A DNA stretch of 64,000 nucleotides from Alphaproteobacteria bacterium WMHbin7 (GTDB taxonomy: Bacteria > Pseudomonadota > Alphaproteobacteria > Rhodospirillales > WMHbin7). The first letter of the stretch is position 1. Each line of letters starts with the position of its first letter. Where the stretch lies: positions 1-64,000 of the forward strand of contig PDZW01000001.1 of assembly GCA_002753155.1 (NCBI GenBank), written 5' to 3'. The notes under the pieces are model-generated. The model worked only from the letters and a program-made list of their open reading frames with translations. It was not told where the DNA came from and did no database searches. A program made the translations under genes and the position numbers. Shown one piece after another: positions 20,639 to 30,561 of this stretch.

Positions 20639-21433
20639 ATGGGAAAGATGCGTTTACTGATGAAGCCTTTGGGGCTGCTGCTCGTCCTTGGGGGATGTTC
20701 GCCGGGGCTTTCTGATTCCTGGTGGAATCAGCCGGTTTCGCGCCGGACTCAACAGGCGGCTCCGGCCAAGCCGGTGCAGCAAACGGCCTTGCCCTCGGGC
20801 ATGATCGAGGTGGTGAAGGGCGACACGGTTCATGCCCTGGCGCGCCGCCACAATGTTGCGATGCGCGATCTGATCGATGCCAACCGGCTTGAGCCTCCCT
20901 TCAAACTTCTGATCGGCCAGCGTTTGAGGCTTCCAACTGCGTTTCCCGCACCTGTGCGAGAGCCGGTCATTGCCGCTCCTGAACCAACGCTTGCCGCAAG
21001 GCCGGGGCCTGTGCCGGAATCCCTGATCGTTCCCGAGCCCAGGCCAAAGGCGGGCAAGGGATTTCTCTGGCCCTTGAAGGGATCGTTGTTGGCTGGCTTT
21101 GGCAGCAACGGCAAGGGGCTTAACAATGACGGTATCAATATCCAGGCCAAGCGCGGCGCCTATGTGCGCGCCTCTGAAAACGGCGTCGTGGTCTATGCCG
21201 GAAGCGAGCTTAAGGGCTTTGGCAATCTTCTCCTGATCAAGCATCAGGATGGCTGGGTTTCGGCCTATGCCCACAATGAGATTCTTCTGGTTGGCCGGGG
21301 TGATCGGGTCGAGCGAGGCCAATCCATCGCCCGAGTGGGTGCAACGGGCAATGTGAAGCATCCGCAGCTTCATTTTGAACTGAGGCGCGAATCAAAGCCG
21401 GTCGATCCCTTAAGTCAGTTGGTCGAAGGCTGA
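20639..21433 (+). CDS. LysM / M23 peptidase (NlpD-like) lipoprotein
   Basis: Lipobox LVLGGCS; LysM VVKGDTVHALARRHNVAMRDLIDANRL; C-terminal NDGINIQAKRGAYVRASENGVVVYAG... Confidence 0.9.
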   Translation: MGKMRLLMKPLGLLLVLGGCSPGLSDSWWNQPVSRRTQQAAPAKPVQQTALPSGMIEVVKGDTVHALARRHNVAMRDLIDANRLEPPFKLLIGQRLRLPTAFPAPVREPVIAAPEPTLAARPGPVPESLIVPEPRPKAGKGFLWPLKGSLLAGFGSNGKGLNNDGINIQAKRGAYVRASENGVVVYAGSELKGFGNLLLIKHQDGWVSAYAHNEILLVGRGDRVERGQSIARVGATGNVKHPQLHFELRRESKPVDPLSQLVEG

Positions 21434-21538
21434 CCCCCTCTCCTGTATTTGTCACAATTAAAATAAGGCCTTGTTCAGCCCCCATTCAGCTTTCCCCTAC
21501 TAATCTTGCGAGAACTAAACAATCCCAAGGAGGGAAGC

Positions 21539-22414
21539 ATGGCAGGTGTTATCAAGCGTTTGTCGCTGGGGGTGGCGTTGGCAGCCCTTGCTCTGTCGCC
21601 CCAGGCGGCGCAGGCCGAGCAGAAGGGCGTCATCAAGGCGGGCAGCCTGAACAAGAATCTTGTCGTGGATATTCATTCCGGCAAGATCGAGACCAGCGGT
21701 GACGCCTCTGCGGTCACCCACCTGATTCTCAACCGCAATGTTCCCATCTCCTATGAATATATCGCCATTCTGATGCGTACGCCCAACGCCTTCGGCGAAG
21801 GTGGTGCGGGCTGTGTGGTTTGCCATAATTCGAACGATCCGGCGGAAAGCTATCGCGGTCTTGACCTCAGCAGTTGCAAGGGCATCTTGAAAGGCTCGAC
21901 CGAGGAGCCGGCGCGCCCCATCATTGAGCCAGGCAGCCCCAACAAGAGCCTGCTGCGGCGCATGCTGCGCAATAACCGGATGCCTTTGGGCGTCTCCTTT
22001 GTCAGCCCCACCCACACGCCAGCCATCGAGGCCGTGAAGGACTGGATCAATTCCGGCGCCAAGGAAGATGCCGCCTTCAAGAAGGTTCTGGCTTCCTTTG
22101 CCAAGGGGGGCGCTTTCGGCACCGATCAGGCCTGCGTCGATTGCCATATGTCGAACGAAGAGCCTCCGAGCTTCCACGAACTTGATCTGACCAGTTACAA
22201 GGGAATCATGCTGGGCGGCGATTCGGTTCTGAACGCCAAAATCGGCAAGCCGCCGACCAAGGTGGTGATTCCCGGCAAGGCTGAGGAAAGCCCCCTTTAC
22301 CAGCGTTTGGTCGAGAATCGCATGCCCCCCGGCATCGATCCCTCGGTTGATCGCGACACGCCGGGTACCCGCATCCTGATGCGCTGGATCGAGCAGGGCG
22401 CCAAGTGCCAGTAA
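21539..22414 (+). CDS. Periplasmic protein with two c-type cytochrome-like repeats
   Basis: Signal peptide; CVVCH and CVDCH heme-binding motifs in duplicated domains. Confidence 0.8.
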   Translation: MAGVIKRLSLGVALAALALSPQAAQAEQKGVIKAGSLNKNLVVDIHSGKIETSGDASAVTHLILNRNVPISYEYIAILMRTPNAFGEGGAGCVVCHNSNDPAESYRGLDLSSCKGILKGSTEEPARPIIEPGSPNKSLLRRMLRNNRMPLGVSFVSPTHTPAIEAVKDWINSGAKEDAAFKKVLASFAKGGAFGTDQACVDCHMSNEEPPSFHELDLTSYKGIMLGGDSVLNAKIGKPPTKVVIPGKAEESPLYQRLVENRMPPGIDPSVDRDTPGTRILMRWIEQGAKCQ

Positions 22415-22479
22415 GTCGCTTCGAGTTGAATTCGCGTTTCATGTGAACGCCCCTCCCCAGGACGTTTCACATACCTTCC

Positions 22480-22520
22480 CCTCTCTTCCACCTTCCCGGA
22501 AGAGGGGGGATTTTTATTCC
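22480..22520. terminator. Terminator-like hairpin between the cytochrome-like gene and the convergent ATPase
   Basis: CCCCTCTCTTCC...GGAAGAGGGGGG followed by ATTTTTATT. Confidence 0.6.
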
Positions 22521-23365
22521 AAGATTTTGGTTTCCAGCCGTCCGGCCAGATCTTGAATGAACTGCCAGGCCACACGCCCCGAGCGCGCGCCCCTTGTAAC
22601 GGACCATTCCAAGGCCTGACGCCTCAATTCCTCAGGCGCAATGGCAAGTCCATAGCGTTCGGCATAGCCCGAAACCATATCCAGATAGGTTTCCTGATCC
22701 GCGTTGTGAAAGCCCAGCCAGAGGCCGAAGCGATCAGACAGCGACACCTTCTCCTCGACCGCCTCGCCGGGATTGATGGCGCTTGATCGCTCGTTCTCGA
22801 TCATGTCGCGGGCCATCAGATGGCGCCGGTTCGAGGTGGCGTAGAAGACCACATTCGAGGGCCGTCCCTCGATGCCGCCTTCCAGCACGGCCTTCAGCGA
22901 CTTGTAGGCATCGTCCTGGGCGTCGAAGGACAGATCGTCGCAAAACAGCACCGCCCGCCGCCCACTGTCCTTCAGAACGTTTAAAAGCCGGGGCAGGGAA
23001 GGGATGTCCTCGCGGTGGATTTCCACCAGTGCCAGGGCCTGGGGGGTTTCAGCGTTGATCTGAGCGTGGACGGCCTTGACCAGCGAGCTTTTGCCCGTTC
23101 CCCTGGCTCCCCATAAGAGGGCGTTGTTGGCGGGCAGGCCTTTGGCGAATCGCCTTGTATTGTCCAGAAGCTTCCCGCACTGGGCCTCGATTCCCTTCAA
23201 AAGATCAAGCGGCACCCGGTTGACCCTGGCCACCGGCTCCAGGGCGCCGGTGACGGCATGCCAGACGAAGGCATCGGCCTTATGAAGCTCGTTTAAGGGT
23301 TTAAGACCCGGAGCCAGACGCTCCAGGGCCTCGGCGATGCGGCGCAGGAGGTCCGTTTCATTCAT
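22514..23365 (-). CDS. DUF815-type ATP-binding protein (AAA+)
   Basis: NALLWGARGTGKSSLVKAVHAQI (Walker A); AVLFCDDLSFD; VFYATSNRRHLMARDM. Confidence 0.87.
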   Translation of the reverse strand: MNETDLLRRIAEALERLAPGLKPLNELHKADAFVWHAVTGALEPVARVNRVPLDLLKGIEAQCGKLLDNTRRFAKGLPANNALLWGARGTGKSSLVKAVHAQINAETPQALALVEIHREDIPSLPRLLNVLKDSGRRAVLFCDDLSFDAQDDAYKSLKAVLEGGIEGRPSNVVFYATSNRRHLMARDMIENERSSAINPGEAVEEKVSLSDRFGLWLGFHNADQETYLDMVSGYAERYGLAIAPEELRRQALEWSVTRGARSGRVAWQFIQDLAGRLETKILE

Positions 23366-23466
23366 GAAATCGACCCTAACCGTCCCTGCAAAAAAGCTCA
23401 ACAGTCTAGGTTTGCAAAGCCAGGGCCAGCCTGTATAGTCGCCCCGGATTTTCCAAGGAGCCCACC

Positions 23467-23886
23467 ATGTTGATTTCCGAGGCTTTTGCCCAAACTGCCG
23501 CCCCTGCTGCCGATGGCCTTTCCGGCCTGTCTTCGATGCTGCCGCTGCTTCTGATCTTCGTCATTTTCTACTTCCTGCTGATCCGTCCGCAGCAAAAGCG
23601 CGTCAAGGAGCATAAAGCGATCCTGTCGCAGTTGCGCCGCGGCGACAAGGTGGTGACCGGTGGCGGAATCATCGGCCAGGTGGTCAAGGTCCAGGACAAC
23701 GAAGTCACGGTCGAGATCGCCGAGAACGTCAAGATCAAGGTGGTGCAAGACACCATCTCCGCCGTTGTTTCGCGAGGCGAGCCGGTTCCCGGCAAGGGCG
23801 CCAACGACGGCGAGGCTCCCAAGCCCGAGGGCGAAAGCAAGAGCGGCTCGATGCTGGGCAAGCTTTTGTCCGGCAAGAAAGACTGA
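23467..23886 (+). CDS. yajC: Preprotein translocase subunit YajC
   Basis: MLPLLLIFVIFYFLLIRPQQKRVKEHKAILSQLRRGDKVVTGGGIIGQV. Confidence 0.95.
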   Translation: MLISEAFAQTAAPAADGLSGLSSMLPLLLIFVIFYFLLIRPQQKRVKEHKAILSQLRRGDKVVTGGGIIGQVVKVQDNEVTVEIAENVKIKVVQDTISAVVSRGEPVPGKGANDGEAPKPEGESKSGSMLGKLLSGKKD

Positions 23887-23908
23887 TCAACGTGTCTGGT
23901 AGCTTTTG

Positions 23909-25474
23909 ATGCGGATCGAGACCTGGAAACTGGTTCTGGTGGCGCTGGTCTTTTCGATCGGCGTCCTCTTTGCCCTGCCCAACGCGCTTCCGGCGTCGGT
24001 GCGGGCCAGCCTGCCTTCCTGGCTGCATCCGGTTAATCTGGGGCTCGATCTTCAGGGCGGCTCGCATTTGTTGCTTGAGGTCGATATCAAGGCAGTTTTC
24101 AAGGAACAGGCAACCAGTCTGGTCGAGTCGGCGCGAAGCCAATTGCGCAAGGAATCGATTCGCTATCTCGGCCTGGGGTCCGGCGTGGACGGCATCCATG
24201 TCACCATTCCCGAGCCTGAGCAGCGCGAAAAGGCAGGCGAGCTGTTGCGCAAGATCGATCCCGGAACCGAACTGGTGGTGGGCGACAATGGCGCCCTGGC
24301 CTTGCGCTTTACCGAATTTTCCATTGCGGAACGCAGGCGCGCCGTGGTTGGCCAGTCGATCGAGATCGTGCGTCGGCGCATCGACGAATTGGGAACGCGC
24401 GAATCCACCATCATCCGCCAGGGCGACGACCGCATTCTGGTTCAGCTTCCGGGCCTTCAGGACCCCGAACAGGTCAAGCGCCTTTTGGGTAAGACGGCCA
24501 AGCTGACCTTCCATCTGGTCGATCACGCGGTCAGCCCTCAGGATGCCTTGGCCGGACGCATTCCACCAGGCTCCGAGGCACTTCCCCTGGCCGATGCCCG
24601 CGAGCAGGAGATCACGCGTTCGGTGGTGGTGCGCAAAAGGGTCGAACTGGGCGGCGAATCCCTGGTCGATTCACAAGCCAGCTTCAGCGAAGGCATGCCG
24701 GTGGTGAATTTCCGCTTCAACGGTCAGGGCTCCAAGAAGTTCGGCGCCATCACCGTCGAGAATGCCGGAAAGCAGTTCGCCATCGTGCTGGATGGCAAGG
24801 TGATCAGCGCACCGGTGATCCGCGAACCCATTCTGGGCGGCTCTGGCATGATTTCAGGTAACTTCACCGTGCAGACGGCCAATGATCTGGCGCTGCTTTT
24901 GCGCGCGGGTGCTCTGCCAGCACCGTTGACCATTCTGGAAGAACGCACGGTTGGCCCCGATCTGGGGGCTGATTCCATTCAGGCGGGCAAGACAGCCAGC
25001 ATCATCGGCCTGGTCTTCGTGGCCTGCTTCATGGTGCTGGTCTATGGCTCGTTTGGCCTGTTCGCCGATGTGGCGCTGGTGGTGAATCTCGTTCTGCTGC
25101 TGGGGCTGTTGTCCATGATCGGGGCCACGCTGACCCTGCCCGGCATTGCGGGCATTGTTCTCACCATGGGCATGGCTGTGGACGCCAACGTCCTGATCTT
25201 CGAGCGCATGCGAGAAGAGTTCCGTCTGGGCCGTGGAATCGTTTCCGCCTGCACGGCAGGGTTCAAGCGCGCCCTGGTCACCATCGTCGATTCGCAATTG
25301 ACCACCCTGATCGCGGCCATTCTGCTCTATCAGTTCGGTACCGGCCCCGTGCGCGGCTTTGCCGTTACCCTGGCGATCGGACTTTTCACCTCGATGTTCA
25401 CGGCCATTCTGGTGGTGCAGTTGATGATCACGGCCTGGCTGAAATATGCCCGGCCCAAAGCCCTGCCGATTTGA
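23909..25474 (+). CDS. secD: Protein translocase subunit SecD
   Basis: LGLDLQGGSHLLLEVD; GMAVDANVLIFERMREE. Confidence 0.96.
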   Translation: MRIETWKLVLVALVFSIGVLFALPNALPASVRASLPSWLHPVNLGLDLQGGSHLLLEVDIKAVFKEQATSLVESARSQLRKESIRYLGLGSGVDGIHVTIPEPEQREKAGELLRKIDPGTELVVGDNGALALRFTEFSIAERRRAVVGQSIEIVRRRIDELGTRESTIIRQGDDRILVQLPGLQDPEQVKRLLGKTAKLTFHLVDHAVSPQDALAGRIPPGSEALPLADAREQEITRSVVVRKRVELGGESLVDSQASFSEGMPVVNFRFNGQGSKKFGAITVENAGKQFAIVLDGKVISAPVIREPILGGSGMISGNFTVQTANDLALLLRAGALPAPLTILEERTVGPDLGADSIQAGKTASIIGLVFVACFMVLVYGSFGLFADVALVVNLVLLLGLLSMIGATLTLPGIAGIVLTMGMAVDANVLIFERMREEFRLGRGIVSACTAGFKRALVTIVDSQLTTLIAAILLYQFGTGPVRGFAVTLAIGLFTSMFTAILVVQLMITAWLKYARPKALPI

Positions 25475-25487
25475 AAGTGCCGCTGCC

Positions 25488-26438
25488 ATGATGCTGGTTC
25501 GCCGTTTTCTGCCCCAGGATACCAAGTACGACTTCGTGTCAAAGCGCCTGTTCGCCTATGCCCTGACCTGTGTTTTGGTCGTGGGGTCCTGCGTTTCCAT
25601 GGCAACCAAGGGCTTCAACTTCGGCATCGATTTCGCTGGCGGAATCCTGATGGAAGTTAAAACCAAAAGCGGTCCCGCCGATCTTGCTTTGATGCGCTCG
25701 ACAGTTTCCCATCTGGAATTGGGCGAGGTGGCGTTGCAAGAATTCGGCGCTCCCGATTTGATTCTGATCCGCCTTCAGCGTCAGGAGGGCGGCGAGCAGG
25801 CCCAGCAGGCCGCCGTGGTCAAAGTGAAAGCTGCCCTGGGCGAGGGCTATGATTATCGGCGCACCGAATTCGTGGGCCCCAAGGTGGGCGAGGAATTGAT
25901 CAGGGGGGGCATTCTGGCCGTCGTGCTGTCGGTGCTGGCGATTGCCGTCTATATCTGGTTCCGGTTCGAGTGGCAGTTCGGCATCGGCGCCCTGGTCGCC
26001 ACCTTCCATGACGTCATCACCACCTTCGGCGTTTTTTCGCTGACCGGGCTTGAATTCAACCTGACCAGTGTCGCAGCCCTGCTGACCATCGTCGGTTATT
26101 CGATTAACGATACCGTGGTTGAATATGACCGCGTGCGCGAGAATTTGCGCAAGTACAAGTCCATGAATACCTATGACATCATCAATCTCAGCGTCAACGA
26201 AACCCTGGCCCGCACCTTCCTGACCGGAGGCACGGTGTTCGTCTCGGTGCTGGCCCTGCTGCTTTTCGGCGGTGAGGTGATTCGCGGCTTTTCGGTCGCC
26301 ATGTTGTGGGGCGTCATCGTCGGCACCTATTCCTCGATTTATGTCGCCATGCCAATTCTCTATCACTTCGATCTGCGCTCGATCACCAAGGGCAAGGCGG
26401 CTGCTGCGGCTGACGAGACGGGCGACGAGGCTTCTTGA
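25488..26438 (+). CDS. secF: Protein translocase subunit SecF
   Basis: GFNFGIDFAGGILMEVKT; GYSINDTVVEYDRVRENLRKY. Confidence 0.95.
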   Translation: MMLVRRFLPQDTKYDFVSKRLFAYALTCVLVVGSCVSMATKGFNFGIDFAGGILMEVKTKSGPADLALMRSTVSHLELGEVALQEFGAPDLILIRLQRQEGGEQAQQAAVVKVKAALGEGYDYRRTEFVGPKVGEELIRGGILAVVLSVLAIAVYIWFRFEWQFGIGALVATFHDVITTFGVFSLTGLEFNLTSVAALLTIVGYSINDTVVEYDRVRENLRKYKSMNTYDIINLSVNETLARTFLTGGTVFVSVLALLLFGGEVIRGFSVAMLWGVIVGTYSSIYVAMPILYHFDLRSITKGKAAAAADETGDEAS

Positions 26439-27631
26439 GCCAACGGCGTCGACACCCCTCCCAGAAGAGCCGGGGTTTTTCCACAGTGGCGTCGGGCTGG
26501 CTTTTGCGTGGGCGCAAGATGCTGGCTCTCTCGATGCTGCTGGTCATCGGCATCTTTCTGGGATTGCAGGTGGCAAGCTGGTTCGCCAAAGTTGATACGG
26601 GCGCCATTCCCGTGCCCGTCAGCTCATCCGTTCCAGGTGCTGCCCTTTCCCCGACGCCGGTGCCGCCCTCTTCGCAACCGGCGCCCGACAAACCAGCAGA
26701 TAAGCCACCCACGCCCGTTGCGCCGTTGCCGCAGGCAGCTCCCTTGGTCAAGCCGGTGCCGATACCGCCCCCCGCTGCGCAGGCCTCTCTCAAGGTGCCG
26801 CCCGAGCATGGCCCCTATACCGCGACCCCCATTCCCGATGCGCGTATCTGGGCGCCGCCGCCACCCAAGGATGGCACACCGCCCTGGCTGGCCCATGCCG
26901 TGCCCTTCAAGGATGCGCCGGGAAGGCCGGTGGTGGCTGTGGTCATCGACGATCTGGGGCTGGATCGCAGGCGCACAGGGCGCATTCTCGATCTGCCGGG
27001 GCCGATCACGCTCTCCTTCCTCTCCTATGCCCAGGAACTGGCCCAGCAGACTTCAACCGGTTTGGCCAAGGGGCACGAATTGCTGGTCCATGTGCCGATG
27101 GAGCCGGTGGCGGCCAGCTACGATCCGGGACCGGAAAGCGATTTGCTGAAGGTGGGATTGGCACCTGAGGAAATTCGTCGCAGGCTGGAGCGCGATCTGG
27201 GGCAGTTCACGGGCTATGTCGGCTTCAACAATCACATGGGCAGCCGGTTTACCGCCGACAGGGCGGGCATGCGCGTGGTGCTGGAGGAAGTGAAGGCCAG
27301 GGGGCTTTTGTTCCTCGATTCCCGCACCTCGGCGCAATCGGTGGGGGCCGAGGTGGCGCGCGAGCTGGGCATTCCCTTTGCCGAACGCAATGTGTTTCTG
27401 GACAATGATCCATCGCGCCTTGCTGTCGAGGCGCAGTTGGCGAAGCTGGAAGATTATGCCCGCCAATATGGACACGCCATCGCCATCGGCCATCCACATG
27501 ATGGCACCATCGAGGCCCTGGGGGCTTGGCTTTCGACCCTGGAGGCCAAGGGCATCGCCCTGGTGCCGGTCAGCGCCATCGTCAAGCGCCAGGCCGCTTT
27601 AGCGGGGAAGAGTGGCGCCAAACCTCAATAG
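26435..27631 (+). CDS. Divergent polysaccharide deacetylase family protein
   Basis: TM plus Pro-rich linker; PVVAVVIDDLGLDRRRTGRILDLPGPITLSFLSYA; HVPMEP; GFNNHMGSRFT. Confidence 0.85.
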   Translation: MSQRRRHPSQKSRGFSTVASGWLLRGRKMLALSMLLVIGIFLGLQVASWFAKVDTGAIPVPVSSSVPGAALSPTPVPPSSQPAPDKPADKPPTPVAPLPQAAPLVKPVPIPPPAAQASLKVPPEHGPYTATPIPDARIWAPPPPKDGTPPWLAHAVPFKDAPGRPVVAVVIDDLGLDRRRTGRILDLPGPITLSFLSYAQELAQQTSTGLAKGHELLVHVPMEPVAASYDPGPESDLLKVGLAPEEIRRRLERDLGQFTGYVGFNNHMGSRFTADRAGMRVVLEEVKARGLLFLDSRTSAQSVGAEVARELGIPFAERNVFLDNDPSRLAVEAQLAKLEDYARQYGHAIAIGHPHDGTIEALGAWLSTLEAKGIALVPVSAIVKRQAALAGKSGAKPQ

Positions 27632-28923
27632 GTCAGGGCGTATTCCTCGCGCCGTTGGCGGAAGGGCCAGAGCCCTTTCTTGAAAAGTGATTCGCGAAGG
27701 TCCGTGGCGGCGCGCCGTCCCTTGAGGGCGGCTTCGGGCGTCAGAAGCTGTTTGAGATCGAATATGGCTTCCCGTGCGGTCAGCAGCATCAGCCGCTCGT
27801 AGCCCTCAGTGGCGTGGGGAATATCGAATTCCTCCTGAAACAGATAGGCCCAGGTCAGGGCCTGATCCAGGTCGCGCGGCGCGTCTTGTCCATGGGTGTG
27901 CATGACGATCAGATCGACCATGGCAGCAGGATTGCCGCGTTCGGCGGCGCGGGTGAGCAGGGCCAGAGCCCTGGGCGCATCCTTTTTCGTTAAACGCTCG
28001 TTGGCCAGCAGAAGCCCCAGCACCGCCAATCCCTCGGGCTCGTCCTGGACAGCCGATTTTTCTGCCCAGTCCAGGGCCTTGCCGATATCGGCATTGCGGC
28101 CTTCGCCGCTTGCCAGCAGTCTGGCCAGGCGCGCCTGCGCCTTGGCATCGCCCTTTTTGGCGGATTGCTCATACCAATAGGCGGCCATTTCCTTGCTGGG
28201 TTTGAAACGTGGCGCATCGTAACTCAGGATGAATTCCGTCCTGTCCCTGACGGATGGGTAGATCATGAAATCGTCATGACGCCACTCATAGATCATGCCC
28301 AACCGCGTTCCCGCTTCTGCCGCTCCGTTCCTGGAGGCGCTCTCGCAGACTTGCAAAGGGAACGAGACATAGTACAGCCCCTTAGTCCCATATCGGCAAA
28401 GAAGCCCCAATGCCTTCACGTTGCCAAGTTTTGCCGCCTTGTTGAGTTGCTCGATCGCCAGGTGGCGTTGGGTGGGGGGTGTTCCCAGGGCCATGCTGGT
28501 ATCCAGAAGGAATCTGGCCTCGTTTTCCGGCTCATTGAGGGCTTTTTTGAGGTTGTCCTCTCTGAGGGGCGTTGTCTGGCCGAGAAAGACGGACAACTCG
28601 AAAGCCTGGGTCATGGCCATCGCATGCCCGTTGGATGCGGCTTTCTCGAACCAGTCGAGGGCCGCGTTGTAATCGTTAATTGGAGATTGATCGTTTTGAA
28701 AGGAAATGGCGTAGTGATATTGCGCTTGTGGATTTCCGGCCTCGGCATGGGACCTCATGCCCTGATTCAGGTTCCAAAAAAGAGTGCGTACCCCCGTTTC
28801 TTTTTCTTCGTCCCGCCAGACCCGAAAGACCGTGGTGTAATCGGCGGAAAGGGCGTTACTTGACGCCAGCATTCCCCCGAAGACGAGCAGGAAGGTCGCT
28901 ATGAATCTGGGAAAGGAAACCAC
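27625..28923 (-). CDS. SEL1-like (TPR) repeat protein, secreted
   Basis: Signal peptide; repeats such as AAYWYEQSAKKGDAKAQARLARLLASGEGRNADIGKALDWAEKSA. Confidence 0.8.
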   Translation of the reverse strand: MVSFPRFIATFLLVFGGMLASSNALSADYTTVFRVWRDEEKETGVRTLFWNLNQGMRSHAEAGNPQAQYHYAISFQNDQSPINDYNAALDWFEKAASNGHAMAMTQAFELSVFLGQTTPLREDNLKKALNEPENEARFLLDTSMALGTPPTQRHLAIEQLNKAAKLGNVKALGLLCRYGTKGLYYVSFPLQVCESASRNGAAEAGTRLGMIYEWRHDDFMIYPSVRDRTEFILSYDAPRFKPSKEMAAYWYEQSAKKGDAKAQARLARLLASGEGRNADIGKALDWAEKSAVQDEPEGLAVLGLLLANERLTKKDAPRALALLTRAAERGNPAAMVDLIVMHTHGQDAPRDLDQALTWAYLFQEEFDIPHATEGYERLMLLTAREAIFDLKQLLTPEAALKGRRAATDLRESLFKKGLWPFRQRREEYALTY

Positions 28924-28995
28924 GGCTCACCTCTCTTGGGAAGATCGCTCCCGGCAGTGGTGGCCGCCGGGAACGAGGTTCGAACTTCGGAGTGT

Positions 28996-29481
28996 TTAAC
29001 GCTTGTTTGGTGGATAAACGAAGCGACCGGGTGCAGCCTCCCATCGAGGCATGCCCGGAATCTCCTCCTTGCAGTAATAGAGCTGATGGTTCGCGTCAAC
29101 GGCGCTATAGTCATCGATACGGGTCTTGCCGGTTCCTATTGCGTCGCAGCGCTTGGAGTTTACGCCAGGCTGATCTGGCATCGGCACCGGAGTATTCGCA
29201 TCCTTTCTTTTTACCTCGGCCAGCCTGTTGTCGAGGGCGGCCTCGGTAGGGCCTCTCGGGCGCATGAATCCGTCGACCCTCAGACCTTCATCTTTCTGGA
29301 AGGCTTTCACCGAGTCGAACAGACTCTGGTCGGGATAGGGATGCAGGCCATGTTCCGGCAGTTGATAATAGCCCAGCCGGTTCAGGGCCTTCTTGGTGGC
29401 AAGGACATCCTGGGGATCAACATTGTGAGCCTCCCCCAGGGGCTTTTGTATCTGGAATGATGGCAAAAACATGGAAAACAC
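28996..29481 (-). CDS. Peptidoglycan-binding-like domain protein
   Basis: VLATKKALNRLGYYQLPEHGLHPYPDQSLFDSVKAFQKDEGLRVDGFMRPRGPTEAAL. Confidence 0.6.
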   Translation of the reverse strand: MFSMFLPSFQIQKPLGEAHNVDPQDVLATKKALNRLGYYQLPEHGLHPYPDQSLFDSVKAFQKDEGLRVDGFMRPRGPTEAALDNRLAEVKRKDANTPVPMPDQPGVNSKRCDAIGTGKTRIDDYSAVDANHQLYYCKEEIPGMPRWEAAPGRFVYPPNKR

Positions 29482-29787
29482 TCCTGCAGGCTAGGACCAG
29501 ATATAGGTGGCTTGATGGCCGCACTACAAGCGGCGCCACCCGTCAAGGTCGCGTTAAAGAGAAGATGGTGAGACGAACCGTGCAGGTTGTCACTGGAACA
29601 AAGGGCTTGGCGTCTGCATGCCGCGCGCGCAAGTTGTCCAATTGTTGAAGCGGCCTAGCTTGTTCCATCAAAAGCTGCCATGGGCCGTGGATTATTGTCA
29701 AGAACAAAAACGAACAGAGGGCTTGGCTTGACAGAGGGGCTTATCCGTCTCCAGATTGAGGAAAACAGGGACCGTGGAGATTGAGGG

Positions 29788-29991
29788 ATGACCCAAACCT
29801 ATCGCGTCGAAGGCATGAGTTGCGGCAAATGCGCTGCTTCGGTTGAGAAGGCCATCAAGGCGGTGGCGCCTTCGGCCCAGGTGACGGTCGATTTGGCGGC
29901 GAAAACCGTCTCGGTGGCCAATTGCACCGATGAGCCAGCCATCGCCCAAGCGGTCGAGGATGCCGGATTTACCTTCGAAGGGGCGGTCTAG
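29788..29991 (+). CDS. Heavy-metal-associated (HMA) domain protein, CopZ-like
   Basis: MTQTYRVEGMSCGKCAASVEKAIKAV (GMxCxxC). Confidence 0.9.
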   Translation: MTQTYRVEGMSCGKCAASVEKAIKAVAPSAQVTVDLAAKTVSVANCTDEPAIAQAVEDAGFTFEGAV

Positions 29992-30561
29992 CTAACTCTT
30001 GCCCCAGCGCTTGAAGAGGTCGTGCTCGATTCCCAAGAGGTCGAGCGCCTTGCCCACCGATTGCAGCACGATGTCTTCGATGGTTTTGGGCTGGTGATAG
30101 AAGGCGGGCAGGGGCGGCAGGATCACGGCCCCCAGATCGGCCGCCCGGGTCATCAGCTCCAGATGTCCCTTGTGCAGGGGGGTTTCGCGCACCATCAGCA
30201 GCAGGGGGCGGCGTTCCTTCAAGGTTACGTCGGCAGCGCGCACGATCAGATTATCGGCATAGGAGTTGGCGATGCCCGACAGCGTCTTGATCGAGCAAGG
30301 TGCCACGATCATGCCCCTAGTCTTGAACGAGCCCGAGGAGATGGGGGCCGCGATGTCGTCTTCTTCATAAACCGTGGTCGCCAGGGCGCGCACGGATTTG
30401 GGGGTTGCCTTGGTTTCCAGCTTGATGGTCTTTTGGGCAGCCTTGCTCAAGACCAGATGCGTGGGGATGCCCAGCGACTTTAAAGCCTTCAGGGTCTCGA
30501 TGCCGTAAACGGCGCCACTCGCTCCGGTGATGGCGACGACGAGTGGCGCTGAACCGCTCAC
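29992..30561 (-). CDS. ubiX: UbiX-family flavin prenyltransferase
   Basis: VVAITGASGAVYGIETLKAL; RPLLLMVRETPLHKGHLELMTRAADLGAVILPPLPAFY; GTG start at 30561. Confidence 0.9.
   Translation of the reverse strand: MSGSAPLVVAITGASGAVYGIETLKALKSLGIPTHLVLSKAAQKTIKLETKATPKSVRALATTVYEEDDIAAPISSGSFKTRGMIVAPCSIKTLSGIANSYADNLIVRAADVTLKERRPLLLMVRETPLHKGHLELMTRAADLGAVILPPLPAFYHQPKTIEDIVLQSVGKALDLLGIEHDLFKRWGKS

Noticed and set aside
29720-29760. MerR/CueR-type long-spacer promoter upstream of the HMA gene
   Set aside because: TTGACA is present but the spacer dyad and -10 match are too weak to support.
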